Shown piece by piece: positions 14,268 through 26,160 of a stretch of DNA of 64,000 nt. The notes under the pieces were generated by a model. It ran no database searches. It worked only from the letters and a program-made list of their open reading frames with translations, and was not told where the DNA came from. The position numbers were made by a program, and so were the translations under genes. The stretch's first letter is position 1, and every line of letters begins with the position of its first letter. This DNA comes from Lophius americanus (taxonomy: Eukaryota > Chordata > Actinopteri > Lophiiformes > Lophiidae): NCBI GenBank assembly GCA_037951165.1, contig JBBDHG010000110.1, positions 267,501-331,500 of the forward strand, in the 5' to 3' direction.

Positions 14268-14432
14268 ATAAGACTGCAGCAGCAGCACAGCTCGACGCGG
14301 CAGGCAGCCAAGCCCTCCCTGTACCAGATATATGACTACATTAAGCAGGGCGAAGGGGTGTATGCACGGGGGGAAAGACAAGAAGGCGCAACGGAGTCAA
14401 CGTTGAAGAAGAAAGGAGAGGTCCGTTCACAG
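14268..14432 (+). other. Unassigned exon-like stretch on the plus strand
   Basis: A long pyrimidine tract (about 14195-14265) ends in tgtccacag. Then come 165 nt, exactly 55 codons with no stop, and a good donor (CAG/gtgagc). The frame is phase 0 at both ends. The middle reads KPSLYQIYDYIKQGEGVYAR and the end is Lys/Glu-rich. I do not recognise the protein, and it is not part of RIM2, which lies on the other strand. It could be an exon of an antisense or nested gene, a noncoding RNA exon, or chance. No flanking exon was identified. Confidence 0.28.
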
Positions 14433-16479
14433 GTGAGCAATGTGTCTTCGGTTATTGTTCAATCATTGCTGACAGACACATGGTAATGGATTCCAAGATA
14501 AATAGCTCCCATGTTGGGTTCAAGGTTAGGCCTCCTATGTCCCCTTCCTCACTCCTCCACGGCTATCACCCCCACTATCTTCTGCCCCATGCAAACAGAT
14601 AAAGGGAGAATAAGGACCTGTCATCTAGTCCTACCAAGTCCATTCTAATATTTCTGCACACTCACTCATGTTTTTACATTCCAGCTGATCCAGCTCAAGT
14701 TCACAGCATTTATCTTAATATGCACAAGGAACCTAAGCTCCTACAAAAAGAGGTAGGATCAAAAGATCATGATAATGTTAGCGCAGTAAAAAGGGTTCAT
14801 TCTCTGTGTAACGGCTTAGATTTGGTCGCCTCAGAAATTCCGCCAGACTCAGCTCTAGACTCGAACTCCTGAGTTCATAAGAGAACGTGATATAAGACCG
14901 TTCCTAGATCATGTTTGGGAACCTTACATAACATCTTTACTTATATTAGACACTATTGATTGACAACAGTGTCGTCCTGTTTTCTGCTGCTGGAATATAC
15001 AGTGGATCATTTAAGATCAGAGAACCCTGTTTCTCGTACCACTGTATAAACTTATGGCCTAAATAATCGCAACCTCCCCCCATCTTTTGAAGCCTGGTCA
15101 GCATTTTGATGAGAGATGGGGGGTCCTGAAGGATTCCCAGGCCAAATGAGGCATCCTGTTACGCAGCTGCTCCATTCCCAGCAATGCATTAGATCATTAG
15201 CATTAGCTCCAACCTCATGTTAGACAATCATTAGATGCTGGGGTATTCAGTCATAAGCACTGGGAGTATTGAGGGGAGCATGAGAGAGACACCATCACTC
15301 TTGTTGGTCAAATTGTTAAAATCCTTCTCACATGCTGAAACTCTCCCATGGGGCTACTCACTCAATAAAATGTTTTTATCCCAAAAGGTTTTTTTTCGAC
15401 TAGAATATAACTAATACACGCAGAGGAAAGATAAGAGGGGAAAACCCACTTTCATTCATATATTTTCTGTTTTTCTGCAAATTCTCTGCAAATATGGGCT
15501 GGAGCCTTTCACAGCTGGCATTAGGCGGGAGGTAAGGTTAACACTCTACACTACTGTTAACTAGTGTAATTTAGAGTCACAAATTCACTTATATTGTGTG
15601 TTTTAGGGCTTTGGGAGGAGGTCAAAGTACCTGGAGAGAAGTCATCTACTGATGGATAAAAATGCACAAACTCAACACAGAAAGGCCACAGGTTTTGAAC
15701 CCGGAACCCTCTTGCTGTGAGGCAACAGTTAGACCGACTATGTTAGTATTTGTATGTATCCATTCTACCCGAAGGCAGTTCAAAAACCAATTTGTCTCCT
15801 ATCTGAGACGGCAGAGATCAATTCAATGCCTCTTGAGCAAACATAGTGTACTCAAATCCAAACTAAAATGTTCTGTGTGGCACGAAATCATCATGCTGCT
15901 TGGATATTAAAATGTCCTCAATCCTCTGAGGAAATTTCCTTTGATTGGACCTCAATAAAATATTTTCTCTGAATCCCATCCTTATAACAATATGAAATCT
16001 GTAATAATTACTGGGGGTGTTGCCTCCCCACTGTTAAAAGATAATAGATGAAATACTAATTTAAGTGTTGGCCGAGGGAGCGATGGCGTCACCTTAAGGC
16101 TGAAGAATCCGTCATGTAAACTGAAGCTAGATTAGAAATAAAAAAAAGCCACATTCCTTCAGATTACTGGGTCACGTTCAAGCCGTACTCCACTAAGGTT
16201 TGGAGTGAAAGTTTGTGAGAGACTATTCGTGGTCAAATTATTTATGGGAACATAATTAACACAGAGAAGGATCTGGGATTGCATAGTGGTGCGTAATAAA
16301 CCTGTGTACCTGTAAATATCAGTACAGAGAACCAGTGAAAACATTTTCTGTTTCACATTTCACAAAAATCACTTTACTTTGTTAACGCTCCCTAACTTCT
16401 GTCCTTGCCCCGAAAGTCATATATCCATGCATCAAAAGGTCAGTGAGGGATCTCGGGTACTCAGCGGGATGAAAGATTG
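14433..16479. other. Mostly unassigned intron sequence
   Basis: Apart from the short repeat block at 15605-15745, I see nothing here that I can support. Confidence 0.45.
15605..15745 (+). repeat. Fragment of the same type of fish repeat (3' block)
   Basis: It has gggaggaggtcaaagtacct, aaactcaacacagaaaggcc and aacccggaaccctcttgctg followed by tgaggcaacag. This is the same end block as in the copy at 25745-26160. Confidence 0.65.
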
Positions 16480-16995
16480 GTGATAGATCCTCATTGTGTC
16501 CAGTCAATGTTTAAAAACACAATCCGCAAGAATACTTTTGGTCCTGTTGACATCCCTCCTTTTCTCCTCAAGGCATTTCCTGAGAAACCGACACCGGCAT
16601 GGGTTCTGATTTACCAGAAATCGGTTCACTCCCACATAATCTCCTCCCTTCTGAAAAAAATCAGTAATCCTACCTCTCCCCAAAAAATGTATTCAGATCT
16701 GTGGCTCTGACACCCAAGCAAACTGAAACAGCTAAATGTAAATCCTCACATTCAGGGATGGTACTTCACGCTCCTTACCAACCTAACCAAGCAAAGTTAG
16801 GGTAAAAGAGCGTCCTTTCAGTCCCACGTACCATCAGCACTGGCGCCCCCCAGGGCTGGGTCAGTTCCCCCTTCCTCTTCACATTGTAAACCATTGACTG
16901 CACAAGGACCCAACCTCTAACCTGTACTATTAAATGATCTGATGATAAGGCCATTCTGGGACTCTCACACATTGATAGCAAAAGTTGGATAATTG
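16480..16995 (+). mobile_element. Non-LTR retrotransposon (LINE) reverse transcriptase fragment
   Basis: The plus strand contains a degraded reverse transcriptase. An early block GPVDIPPFLLKAF corresponds to a GPDG...P..LLK-type motif. About 270 bp later GAPQGWVSSPFLFTL appears in frame-broken form, and then SDDKAILGL, the position of the catalytic Y/F-x-D-D motif. The intervening palm sequence is deleted and stops are present. The type resembles fish L2/Rex-like elements. Confidence 0.7.
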
Positions 16996-18774
16996 AAGTG
17001 ATATTTGCGATAAAACCTCAAATGTGACATCCCATTTACAAGGACATTATCTTGTCTTAGTGTAAAAGGTTTTGATGGGAAATAGAATCACATAAGGACG
17101 ACAAAAGTCCATCTGCAGAGCAAGTACGTACGTACTTTAAAGTATTTTAGCAAATCGGTAAATCATAAGTAATTAACAGTATAGAATATTACGTTTCTTC
17201 AATTTTTTGTGCATTTTAGGATATAACAGGATTATATTTTTTATAATCTTTACTGCATTTCACCACAAGGTAAGTAAACAAAGTATATACATGAATCGCA
17301 ATAGCAACATTCTATTTTGGTACCTCACCATGGCGATACAAATATACTTCCTCTTACTGCCTATCTCTTGGCTACAGAGAGGTGTTTGTTTGGATTTCCC
17401 GTTATAAACAAGCCGGGTAAGTCGTCCTCTTCAGTTACCTCCATAGGGAATGGAAGCCTCTGCAGCCAAGTTTTCCCGGTGCATCTCTACAGCTGGGCAC
17501 CGGGAATAATCAAATTCCAGATGCATTCTCCTTACAGTTCTGCTCACTTACACCCAGCGTCAACTCTCAGGTATGTACAGTATATTTGACCTCTGCTCAA
17601 GTCTCACTGCATGCTGATTCACATTGACACATTCAAATTTTGAATGTGAGTAACAAATTGAGTAACAAAGGATAATTTTAGCCCACACTAGGAATATGCA
17701 CAAAAAAACATGTGGCTGAGACCCAGGGGCGCAGAATTTGTCCTACAATGTGCCAAATTAGGGATACAACATATAAGAAATATAAGGCAGAAAGAGAGGA
17801 GGGGAGTTCAACAGGTTTCCACTGGATGTCATTGTTTTGAGACTGATCTGGGACTCCTGCGTTCACATGTCTCTCTGTCAGTTTCTTTCTAAAATGCAAT
17901 TTATTTCAGTGAATGTTTTCACGTAAACTAACTGTTTTCCTCCATCCCGTTTCCCCGCCTTCCCGCAAAAAGTCTCTCATGAGCTGAATTCAAACAGATC
18001 AGCTGCTAGAAGGCTAGCCTGAAGGCAGACAGGAAGCTCTGCATAGTGGGAAAACAGAGCCTCCAGAGGTCCTGTCTGAAGAAACTTTCATTGTCTGGGA
18101 GATGTCACTACACACGTACAAACACACACATAACCCACACACACACAAACACACACACACACCGAAATCAAAGAAACATTATGCAGCTCTGCTAAGCATA
18201 ACAGTTGAGGAGTTTGGGATAGCCAACAGGAAATAGATCAAAAAGAAACTTATCTGACAAATTCAAACAGATTGTGATTATTTTTTAAGCACATTGTGAG
18301 CTACAAAAGGTAAATTTATCATTTTTAATCACCATTGTAATGATAATTTCATTAGAGCCGCTCTGCAGTTCCATCCACCAAAAACACTGGTGAGCAAATT
18401 CAATCATACTAATATTAACCAGAATAGATTCAGTTAGTGGGACATCAACAACTGCCACGCAGAGTTAGAATACATTAAAGTAATGATACCAAATTAAAAA
18501 TTGACTTTACAACATCCACTCCCGTGAACGCCTGTCAAGATGATTATGCTATTGACTCGTCGTTTCTATCTTTTTATCTTTATTGATGCACGGATACGAC
18601 CTCAAACACGACCCAACTAAAGGTGAAAAACCTCTTAATTAATTATTTTATATATATAATATCTTACTATATCTTCTGTTTTGGTTATGCATTTTTAATT
18701 AAGTTATGTTGATTGATTGAGGTTATGCTTGCATCACTATGCCATTATATTATTATCTCAGGTGCATCTATGGT
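16996..18774. other. Unassigned intron sequence with a CA-rich tract
   Basis: A CA-rich stretch lies near 18113-18166. Small frames at 17207-17589 have a donor-like site (ctcag/gtatgt near 17568) but no recognisable product. Confidence 0.4.
18113..18166 (+). repeat. Imperfect (CA)n tract
   Basis: CA-rich for about 54 bases with g, t and aa interruptions. Confidence 0.85.
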
Positions 18775-19375
18775 CTTAAAGGCGCTTAGTGTAAAATTTA
18801 CTGACATCTAGTGGTGACTTTCCAAATTGCAACTCGTATTACATATCAACTCATCCTTCGCTAACCAAGAATCTGCATTGGCCTTCTTGTTCTTGTGGTG
18901 GCTCAATTCCTCGCTGGGGGAGTGAAAGCGGAAGGGGAGTAAAATTATTTAGCACAATAATAAACAACTGATGAAGAAACTTCAGTGTCAAAGAAAGTAA
19001 GCATAAAGACGCAACTCGTGGAAACTGGATTGGTACCCAACCGTACATTTCACGAGTCTCTCTCTCTAAATAATATAATCCTCTCTTTGTGAAAACACAA
19101 AATAGTTTTCAGCATCAACTTAAACACATTAAAATCCCTCTCTAGAGCAAGCATTCAGTTCCAAGCTACTGTACAAGCATGGCAGCGCTACATGTTGACT
19201 TCCATGGAAGAGGACTCTCTCTAAATATAAAAGTCTTTTTCCGAATTAACAATATGAAAGGTATTTTTTATTTTTAGCTGATTATACACTAAATAAAAAA
19301 TAGTTATGAATATTACATGTATCTAATATTACATATATTTAATCAAAGACACAACCCTAAACTTGACATACTACC
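18775..19375 (+). repeat. Widespread fish non-autonomous repeat
   Basis: It starts at cttaaaggcgcttagtgtaa with the segment ctgacatctagtggtgac. It continues with ccctctctagagcaagcatt, catggcagcgctac, gaagaggactctctctaaat and tgattatacactaaat. I recall this module order from fish genomes, where full copies end in the complement of the start; here the far end has decayed. Confidence 0.65.
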
Positions 19376-19555
19376 CCTTTAAAAGTGTATTGTTCTTGAA
19401 AAGGTTGTGCTTGCATTATTATGTTATTATATTATTATATAAGCTGGACACATGGTCTTGAAATGTCAAAAATGTAATTTGGCTAAATGGCTTATGGGAA
19501 TATATTTTCTAATTTCTACTCTGTTTTTCTACTATAAATATCTTTTTGCTGCATT

Positions 19556-19576
19556 ATTATTATTATTATTATTTTT
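19556..19576 (+). repeat. (ATT)n short microsatellite
   Basis: Seven att units ending in a T run. Confidence 0.85.
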
Positions 19577-19579
19577 TAA

Positions 19580-21855
19580 ATACAATCTAGCGAGTCAAAG
19601 ATCTCCTCTTCATCTGATGATGAAGCCGTAAGCCTTGCCTCTGTGTGCTCAGCAGAAAGACCTTTTCTCCCGTGTTCAATGGCATTGACAAGCCAGTGTC
19701 TCAATCGATGAAGCCACCGTCAGACCTTTGCAGATCGAGCCCAGGACCGAAAGGCTGTGTGGGTTAATTGTAATTGCATGGGACAGTGTCTGCAACATGT
19801 GCCCTGAGCCCGGAGCCAGTGAGCCCACCCCACTCCGAGAAAATCCGCGCTTACTTCAACCTGACATGTGATGAACCTCATTTTTGATCACCTGATTCAA
19901 CCATACACACTATTTTGCCATTGCGTTTCTAGAAGTGTGGTTTATTAGATGAGGCAAGAGGAATATTACACCATTCAGAGAGCAAAGAGATGATAGAGAC
20001 GTGAGAATGAATAGAAGAAGCTCCAGGAAAAGAAGAAGAAGAAAAAAAATCTTCAAAGTTAGCTTATTTCCTCTTTCCTAGCCACCCCTGGGGGTCAGAT
20101 CACCAACTATCCAAAATCCCAATGAACTAGTAAACGCTGGGAATTAAATGAATATTACATGGGGTTTCATTAATGCCAGCCAGCAGACTCCAAAAAATAA
20201 TGATGGCGAGAAGCGAAGGCAGAAGGAGACGCTTACTGGAGCTTCTTCTTCTGTGTTTACTCAGCATCTGCCCGCCAGAGAGGGAAGCTTTTGATCACTC
20301 CTCGGCTGGGTTCTCCTCCGCGTTGCGTGGCGGGAGAAGCCAAGAGAGGCTGCGGAGCACCGCCAGGGCCGGCTCATTTGCAACACAAATGAACTGAGCT
20401 AATTGTACACGTGCGGGGACACGGGGGACCCCGCACACATGGTGCAATGTTTGCAAAATATGGAAATAATTAATCTCATTGAGCTTGTGAAATACCATCA
20501 GTGCTGCAAAAGAGGATTTGAGCACAGGCTGGGGATGAGACGGATGATGATAGCAACGGACTGGATAGACGCAGATGTTTAGATTAAGCTCTTTCATTAT
20601 TGCTTTATCACACAGATTCTTCAAGTGTATTTTTGGTAATTGAATAAACTGGAGCATGAAATAGATTTGGATTAGGGGCACTGCCACAGGATTTACGTGC
20701 CAAGCGCTCTCTTAGCCATTCGCGAGACAATGAATGCACATTCGTATGATGTTATCAGGTCAGTTGAGCATGAATAAGAATAAGAATCCAATTCTGACAT
20801 CGTAATACCCTCACATATAGATCCTAAAATAGTTCAACTAATAGTTAATGGCGGATTAAAAATGGATTTGATAAGCATAAAAATTGCCTGACAGTGTTAT
20901 AGCATAGTTTAAGTTGTTTGTTCAGTTGTGTCACGTAGAAACACAAAGATTTATCTACGACGGTCAAACTCCTGACCTTCAAGAGGTCTGACTCTCCGTT
21001 TATAAGCCTCTGGAATCAATAAATCAAATGTAAAACAAGAATGATGGAGCTGCGGACCAACGTTCGGAGGCGAGCGCCTTAGTTTTCAATTAGCAACTCC
21101 ACTGACCATCAAGGCCGGGGCAGGATTTGTGGAATAATGAGCGAACAGTATAAACACTGATGGCGAGCTTCTGCAGCAAAGGCAGTCAGTTAAATGGTTA
21201 CTGACATTGACAAATAGCATCACAAATCAAGGCATATGGTTGAAAGCATAGCACTATCCATGCAGCGTTTGCAGTTTCTCTACCCTCTCTTGGCTATTTA
21301 AAAACAAGATGACATCAGACATCTGTTAGGGCGAAGAAGAAAATAGGGCTTTTTTGAGAAGAGGAGGAGAAAAAAAAAAACATCCTCCAAGGGACAGGGC
21401 TTCAGACGCTTGAACATGCCCTCTCTCCCTCTCAAAGAAACACAAGGACACACAAACACAGTAGGGCTGAGTTTTACTTTCGTGGCACTTGGCAGACTTT
21501 TCTTTAGTACATCAGTGTGTTTGGAGAGAGGGAGGGAAAAGTTAAGGACCCCGGGCAGAGTTGGAAGTGGCCTCCGAAGCTGAATTGAAATGCCGCTTCA
21601 CTGGGAGGGCACCGTGCCCACTGTAACTCAGCCATCAGAGGCATGTTGGAGTTGGGGGTCACACACACTCAAAAGCATGTGCGCACTCGCCTTTTCAGCC
21701 TCTGAGGGAATCAGTCTCGCTCCGTGAGCATGAAAAGAGCCCAGATGTCAGCACTCTGTAGAAAAGCACTCCATCTTTTATTTGCTGCTCTATGACCCTT
21801 TTCTATATCTTCCTCATCCTTCCACCAAGGTGGAAAAAGAGCTATTCATTTCTGC
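19580..21855. other. Repeat-poor stretch; possible conserved noncoding elements
   Basis: Unlike its surroundings this stretch has few recognised repeats and moderate GC. It contains homeodomain/POU-like words such as gttaattgtaattgcatggg (near 19765), ggaaataattaatctcatt (near 20465) and tggtaattgaataaactgga (near 20635). A short frame starting near 20173 is probably chance. Whether it is conserved can only be judged by alignment. Confidence 0.25.
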
Positions 21856-23140
21856 AATGGCGTAAACCACCTGCCTAATATTGTGTAGGTCCCCCCTTTT
21901 GACGCCAAAACCGCTCTGACCCACCGAGGCATGGATTCCACAAGACTTCTGAAGGTATGCTGTGGTTTCTGGCAACAGGACATTAGCTGCAGATCATTTA
22001 CGTTGCAAAGTTGAGGCCTCCAAGAATCTGACTTGTTTTCCCAGCACATCCGACAGATGCTCGACTATAATATGCTCTGGAGAATCTTGAGGCCTTGTCA
22101 ACACCTTGGACTCATTGATGTGTCCCTCAGAGCATTACTGAAGCATTTTTGCAATGTAGCAGTGTGCACAATCCTGCTGAAGGAGACAACTGCCATTGGG
22201 AAATACTGTAACCATGAAAGGGTGGATTTGGTCCTGCAATAATTTTCGGAAGATGGTGGTGGCCAAACCCCCTTTTGAATGACAGGACCCAAGGTATACT
22301 TCAGGCGGTGGACAGGGGTCTGCAGGGGCATTCTAACCAGGCAGTGGCTACCTGGTCTACCTGTAGATGTACTGTTTGTTCTGATACCTTTCCATCAGAA
22401 CCAGAATCAGCTTTTTCAGCAATTTGTACCACAGTTGCTCTTCTGTGGTATTGGACAACAGTCTTACTTAGATCCACACCTGCATCCCCATCTTGGGGGC
22501 CCTTGACTGGTTCATCTGTTGTTCTTCCTTAGACTACTCTGAAGGCGATAACCAGAGGCGGTTACAGGTACACATATTCTTTACTCAAGTAGAATTACTC
22601 TGACTTGTGAAGGCTAAATAAAAAACTGAATTACTAAGTCACTCTGGTTAGTTTTGACTAACTCTTTTACTCAGCTGAAAGTAAACAGGTTCTGTCTCTG
22701 AAATGTACTGTCTGAAAAGTACAAAAAGTAAAAAGTATTTACTTTGATATTGATTTGTATTTTAAATGTAAGAAGTAAAAGTAAAAAACTACTCAGAAAA
22801 ATAAGTACTCAAAGAAAGTACAGATAGCCAAAACATGTACGTAAGTACAGTTATCGAGTGTTTGTACTTTGATGCATCCCACCCTGGCAAGAACCACTAC
22901 TTACCAAGAAAACCCAACTGCGTTTTTTAGAGATGTTCGGACCCCAGTTGTCGAGCCAATTGGCACCTGCCAAAATAACCCGCATCCTGAGACATGCCCG
23001 TTTTTATACCTCAAAAACTTCAACTTCTAAGGCAAAGTATTAACTTGCTGACTAATTCATCACACTCACTGTGTAAAGATCTAATCAATGTCCTTACGTC
23101 ACCAGTCAGGGGTTTTAACATTATGTCTGACTGGCGTGTA
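21856..23140 (-). mobile_element. Decayed Tc1-like DNA transposon with a nested insertion
   Basis: Read on the minus strand, the left part matches the C-terminus of a Tc1-like (DD34E, mariner superfamily) transposase: QHTFRSLVESMPRWVRAVLA. It carries stops and frameshifts, so it is dead. The right end (about 23108-23140) reads ggttttaacattatgtctga and then ctggcgtgta, a degraded terminal inverted repeat of the family whose ends read cagccataacattatgacc. The left terminal repeat is not visible. The region coding the transposase middle is shortened. A separate repeat interrupts it at about 22552-22890. Confidence 0.8.
22552..22890. mobile_element. Short non-autonomous element nested in the Tc1 copy
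   Basis: The Tc1-like sequence breaks off near ggcgataacca and resumes near aaccactacttacc. Between them lies sequence of the common fish type built on aagtaaaagtact and acgtaagtacag motifs, with degraded complementary ends (accagaggcgg / ccaccctgg). The type usually behaves as a MITE (hAT-like); the superfamily is my inference. It postdates the Tc1 insertion. Confidence 0.65.
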
Positions 23141-23331
23141 TGTAATGTATATTTTACTGGGTGACATCACACGTACCTTTGGCCGTGGGTTAACACTGTG
23201 GAGACCAAACCTCAGAAGTTCTTCCTCCCTCTCTGGGCAGCAGCATTAGATGAAGTGACAGCAGCCCTTGGGCTGGAGACATTAGCCTGATGCTAATCTG
23301 GCAACATAGTCCACCACTAGCTTGTCCACCA

Positions 23332-23377
<46 letters not shown>

Positions 23378-24889
23378 TCTGTCTTTCCTTCTCTCTCGCC
23401 CTGCCTGATGCCGAGGTATGATTTGGTGAGAGCAGAGAGGAGTCATGCATATCGATTCAGCCTATAACGCTGTCTCTCTTGCACTATTCATCCCCTTTTC
23501 CTCCGCACAGCTATCATTCCAACTCTCTGCACTTTATCTCTCGCCTTCTCTCCATCCACTCCTTTTTCTTTCGCTCTCCAGCGTGTAATCATAATAAGCC
23601 CTCTCTTAGAAGCCCAGGCAATAAACCAGGGCCTCCCTTTTTCCTGCGCACATCTCCCTCGGTGAGGACAAAAACCAATAAAAGGCCGGCTTAATTACAG
23701 CTGCTGAGTGCCGCCAACACCCTGGTACAACTCCGTGGGGCTGAGCGTGGGCGAGGTGTGACGGGATGTTGGGCGGCATAAGACCCTCTGAGGATACAGT
23801 CTGACTCCCACACCTAAACCCTCTAGACACTACTTTACAGTACTCACAGAGATGGAAAAAAAAGATGGTGGTGGCTTAAACTCCCAGCGGCTCCATGTCA
23901 AGGTGCTCAGTCAGCTTAATTTTGCATCTGCAGGACGTAAATGTGTAACTGAGTGTATATCAGGGCTTCAAAACATACAGTCAGCTTACCCTGGAAAAAG
24001 AAGGGTGGTGCAGGGTTTAGCTCTGTGTTATCTATGATACAGTTTAGCCAATCAAACACCCCCATATCCACGGAGGCTTCCAGGACTGTGAGGGATCTTC
24101 AGTCCTCCTCTGCTTCATTCTTTCTCCCACCACTTTATCCTCGTTCCCGTCCTCTCTTTCCCCCTACTTCTGTCACATTATCATGAATCAGGGGGGCTCC
24201 TGGGGTTCAGAGTCTGTAGCTGGTGGGCTCTGTCTGCCTCGTCTACAGCTGTCACCATGGTGACTGATGCCTGGGTGTGCCCGCCTCCTCCCGGTGTTTT
24301 CTGTCTTCCTCCCTGTGCTTTATTTCCCTGCTCCACTGAGCTGCTCTCACCTCCTCACATCCACAACGCTCGTTATCAATACGAGAAATCAATGCAGAAG
24401 GAGCTGAGAGCGCGTGTCACGTACGCGTCACGCTTGACAGACTGGATGTGAGCATTTAATGAAGCTACTCAGCGCCTATGGATGTCGGGTAATCATCAAT
24501 ATGTCATCTTGACATTTATTTTATGGGGTCAAATGTTACATCAAAGAGCTGAAGTGATGACTTAGTGATGTCTGATCTTGCAGCACGTGCGGTCATGATG
24601 TAATTCTCTCCCTGTTTTGTCTTTTAATGTTTAATGTCCTTTTTTCTTCTCCAGCGAAAGGGATTTTTTTGATCTCAATGACACCATCTGACTGAATTGT
24701 GGTTCTGATTGCGAAATGAATTAATCCACATTCTTCGCTGTGTTTATTTAATTTGTTCCATGGTATGATTTGGTGCAAAATTTACAAGCGGCAAAAAATG
24801 TGGGAATGCCAAGACACGTCAAGATAAGATAAGACAAATTTGTACCTAGGACTGAATCAGGTGTAGTTTTAGAAAAAGTTTGTGGTCCT
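23141..24889. other. Repeat-poor intron sequence with a CT microsatellite
   Basis: Pyrimidine-rich from 23330 to 23640. Short frames across 23479-24451 overlap on both strands and look like chance. Confidence 0.4.
23334..23392 (+). repeat. (CT)n microsatellite
   Basis: Nearly pure CT from 23334 to about 23370, then interrupted. Confidence 0.95.
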
Positions 24890-25570
24890 TTTAATATATA
24901 TTTTACAATACTAAAGAGAGGTCCACCGGTCGATCGATCTTTGCCGTGGGGACTATTTTGACGTAATCGGCAATCGGCCGAACAGCCTCACTCAGCCGAT
25001 TCGTGCCGGTTACACACATGCGCCATAGACGCATACCAAGTATGGGCTACCACAACTACAAACGTCTCGCAAGTAAACAAGAAAACACAAAGCTCGCAAT
25101 TTGTAACACCAGTAAGGACATAATAAGCCGTGGAGTAACAAACCCCGAAAACTAATTTAATCACATACTTCAAATTTAATCACCCCGAGGAATATAGCAA
25201 GTTTTAAGAAGCTAATCTTAGCAGAGCCGCTAAAGCTAGCGATAGTGCCGTAGCAGCCACCAGCTCGCTGTAAGTATGTATGTATGCCGTCAATTATGGT
25301 TTGAAAACCTTATGACAAAAAAAACTGCGGCGGAACAACCCCGAAAACGTTCGGCACAACAAACTGAATTGAACAAAATTAATCCTCCTGAAGAACATAA
25401 CATATTTCAAGAAACTAACATTGGCAGAGCGGCTAAAGCTAGCGACAGCACATCACCGGCCACGAGCGCTGAAGTCCCCGAACAAAACCAAAATATGACT
25501 TAAAATGGACTTAACAAGGCTTACAAAGTTTTATTTTCAGCTTGAATCGGCAAAAATAGTGTCTAATTAC
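24890..25570 (+). mobile_element. hAT-like non-autonomous element with internal direct duplication
   Basis: The left end is CG-rich and of a type familiar from fish DNA transposons (tcggcaatcggccgaacag). Two diverged copies of one segment follow: gcagagccgctaaagctagc at about 25222 and gcagagcggctaaagctagc at about 25423, each preceded by related sequence with aaccccgaaaac. A short open frame covers the second copy but ends at 25503. Assignment to hAT is tentative. Confidence 0.4.
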
Positions 25571-25744
25571 CCAATCAACAATATATTGTAAGAAGCACAG
25601 TTAAATCTATAATCTTGCTAGTCCACTTGGTTTGCTGGTTTTCAACACCACAGTATCTTGTTAGGCTTCACATTTAAAATGCTAAATGTCTGTAATGTGA
25701 CACACCTATTACCAAATAAAAAGATAGCCATAGCACTTACACAC

Positions 25745-26160
25745 ATCCATCCATTCATTTCCTCTTACCACTCATCCTGCATCGGATAGTAAGAAGTACC
25801 GAGCCTATCGACGGCTGACGTTGGTCGAGAGGTGGGGGAATAGAGGGACAAACGGAAGTTCACTATCAGATTCGCACCTTCATGGAATTAGTAGTCAACA
25901 GATTGTCTATATTTCTACCCAATTTCTATGACTGTTTTTCCTGATCAGAGTAGGGAGGCTCTAGCCAATCCTCCTAGACACTGGGCCAGAGGCAGAATAA
26001 GTCGCCAGTTCATCACTGAGGCTTGTTTCGGGACTGTGTGAGGAAACGGAGAGAAACCACGGAGAGAATGTGCAAACTCCACAAAGCAAGGCCCATGATG
26101 GATTTGAACACCGAACATTCACGCTGCCATCTTGCAGACCAAAAACACACACATTGCTTA
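25745..26160 (+). repeat. Fragment of a common fish interspersed repeat
   Basis: It begins catccatccattcatttcct and ends with a block of the form tgtgcaaactccacaaagca followed by gatttgaacaccgaac. The middle still has a squared cgccagttcatcac phrase. It is noncoding. Confidence 0.6.

Noticed and set aside
20173..20687. Frames with a signal-peptide-like LLELLLLCLLS stretch
   Set aside because: The plus frame stops after 74 residues with no usable donor and no cysteine pattern after the hydrophobic run; chance is more likely.
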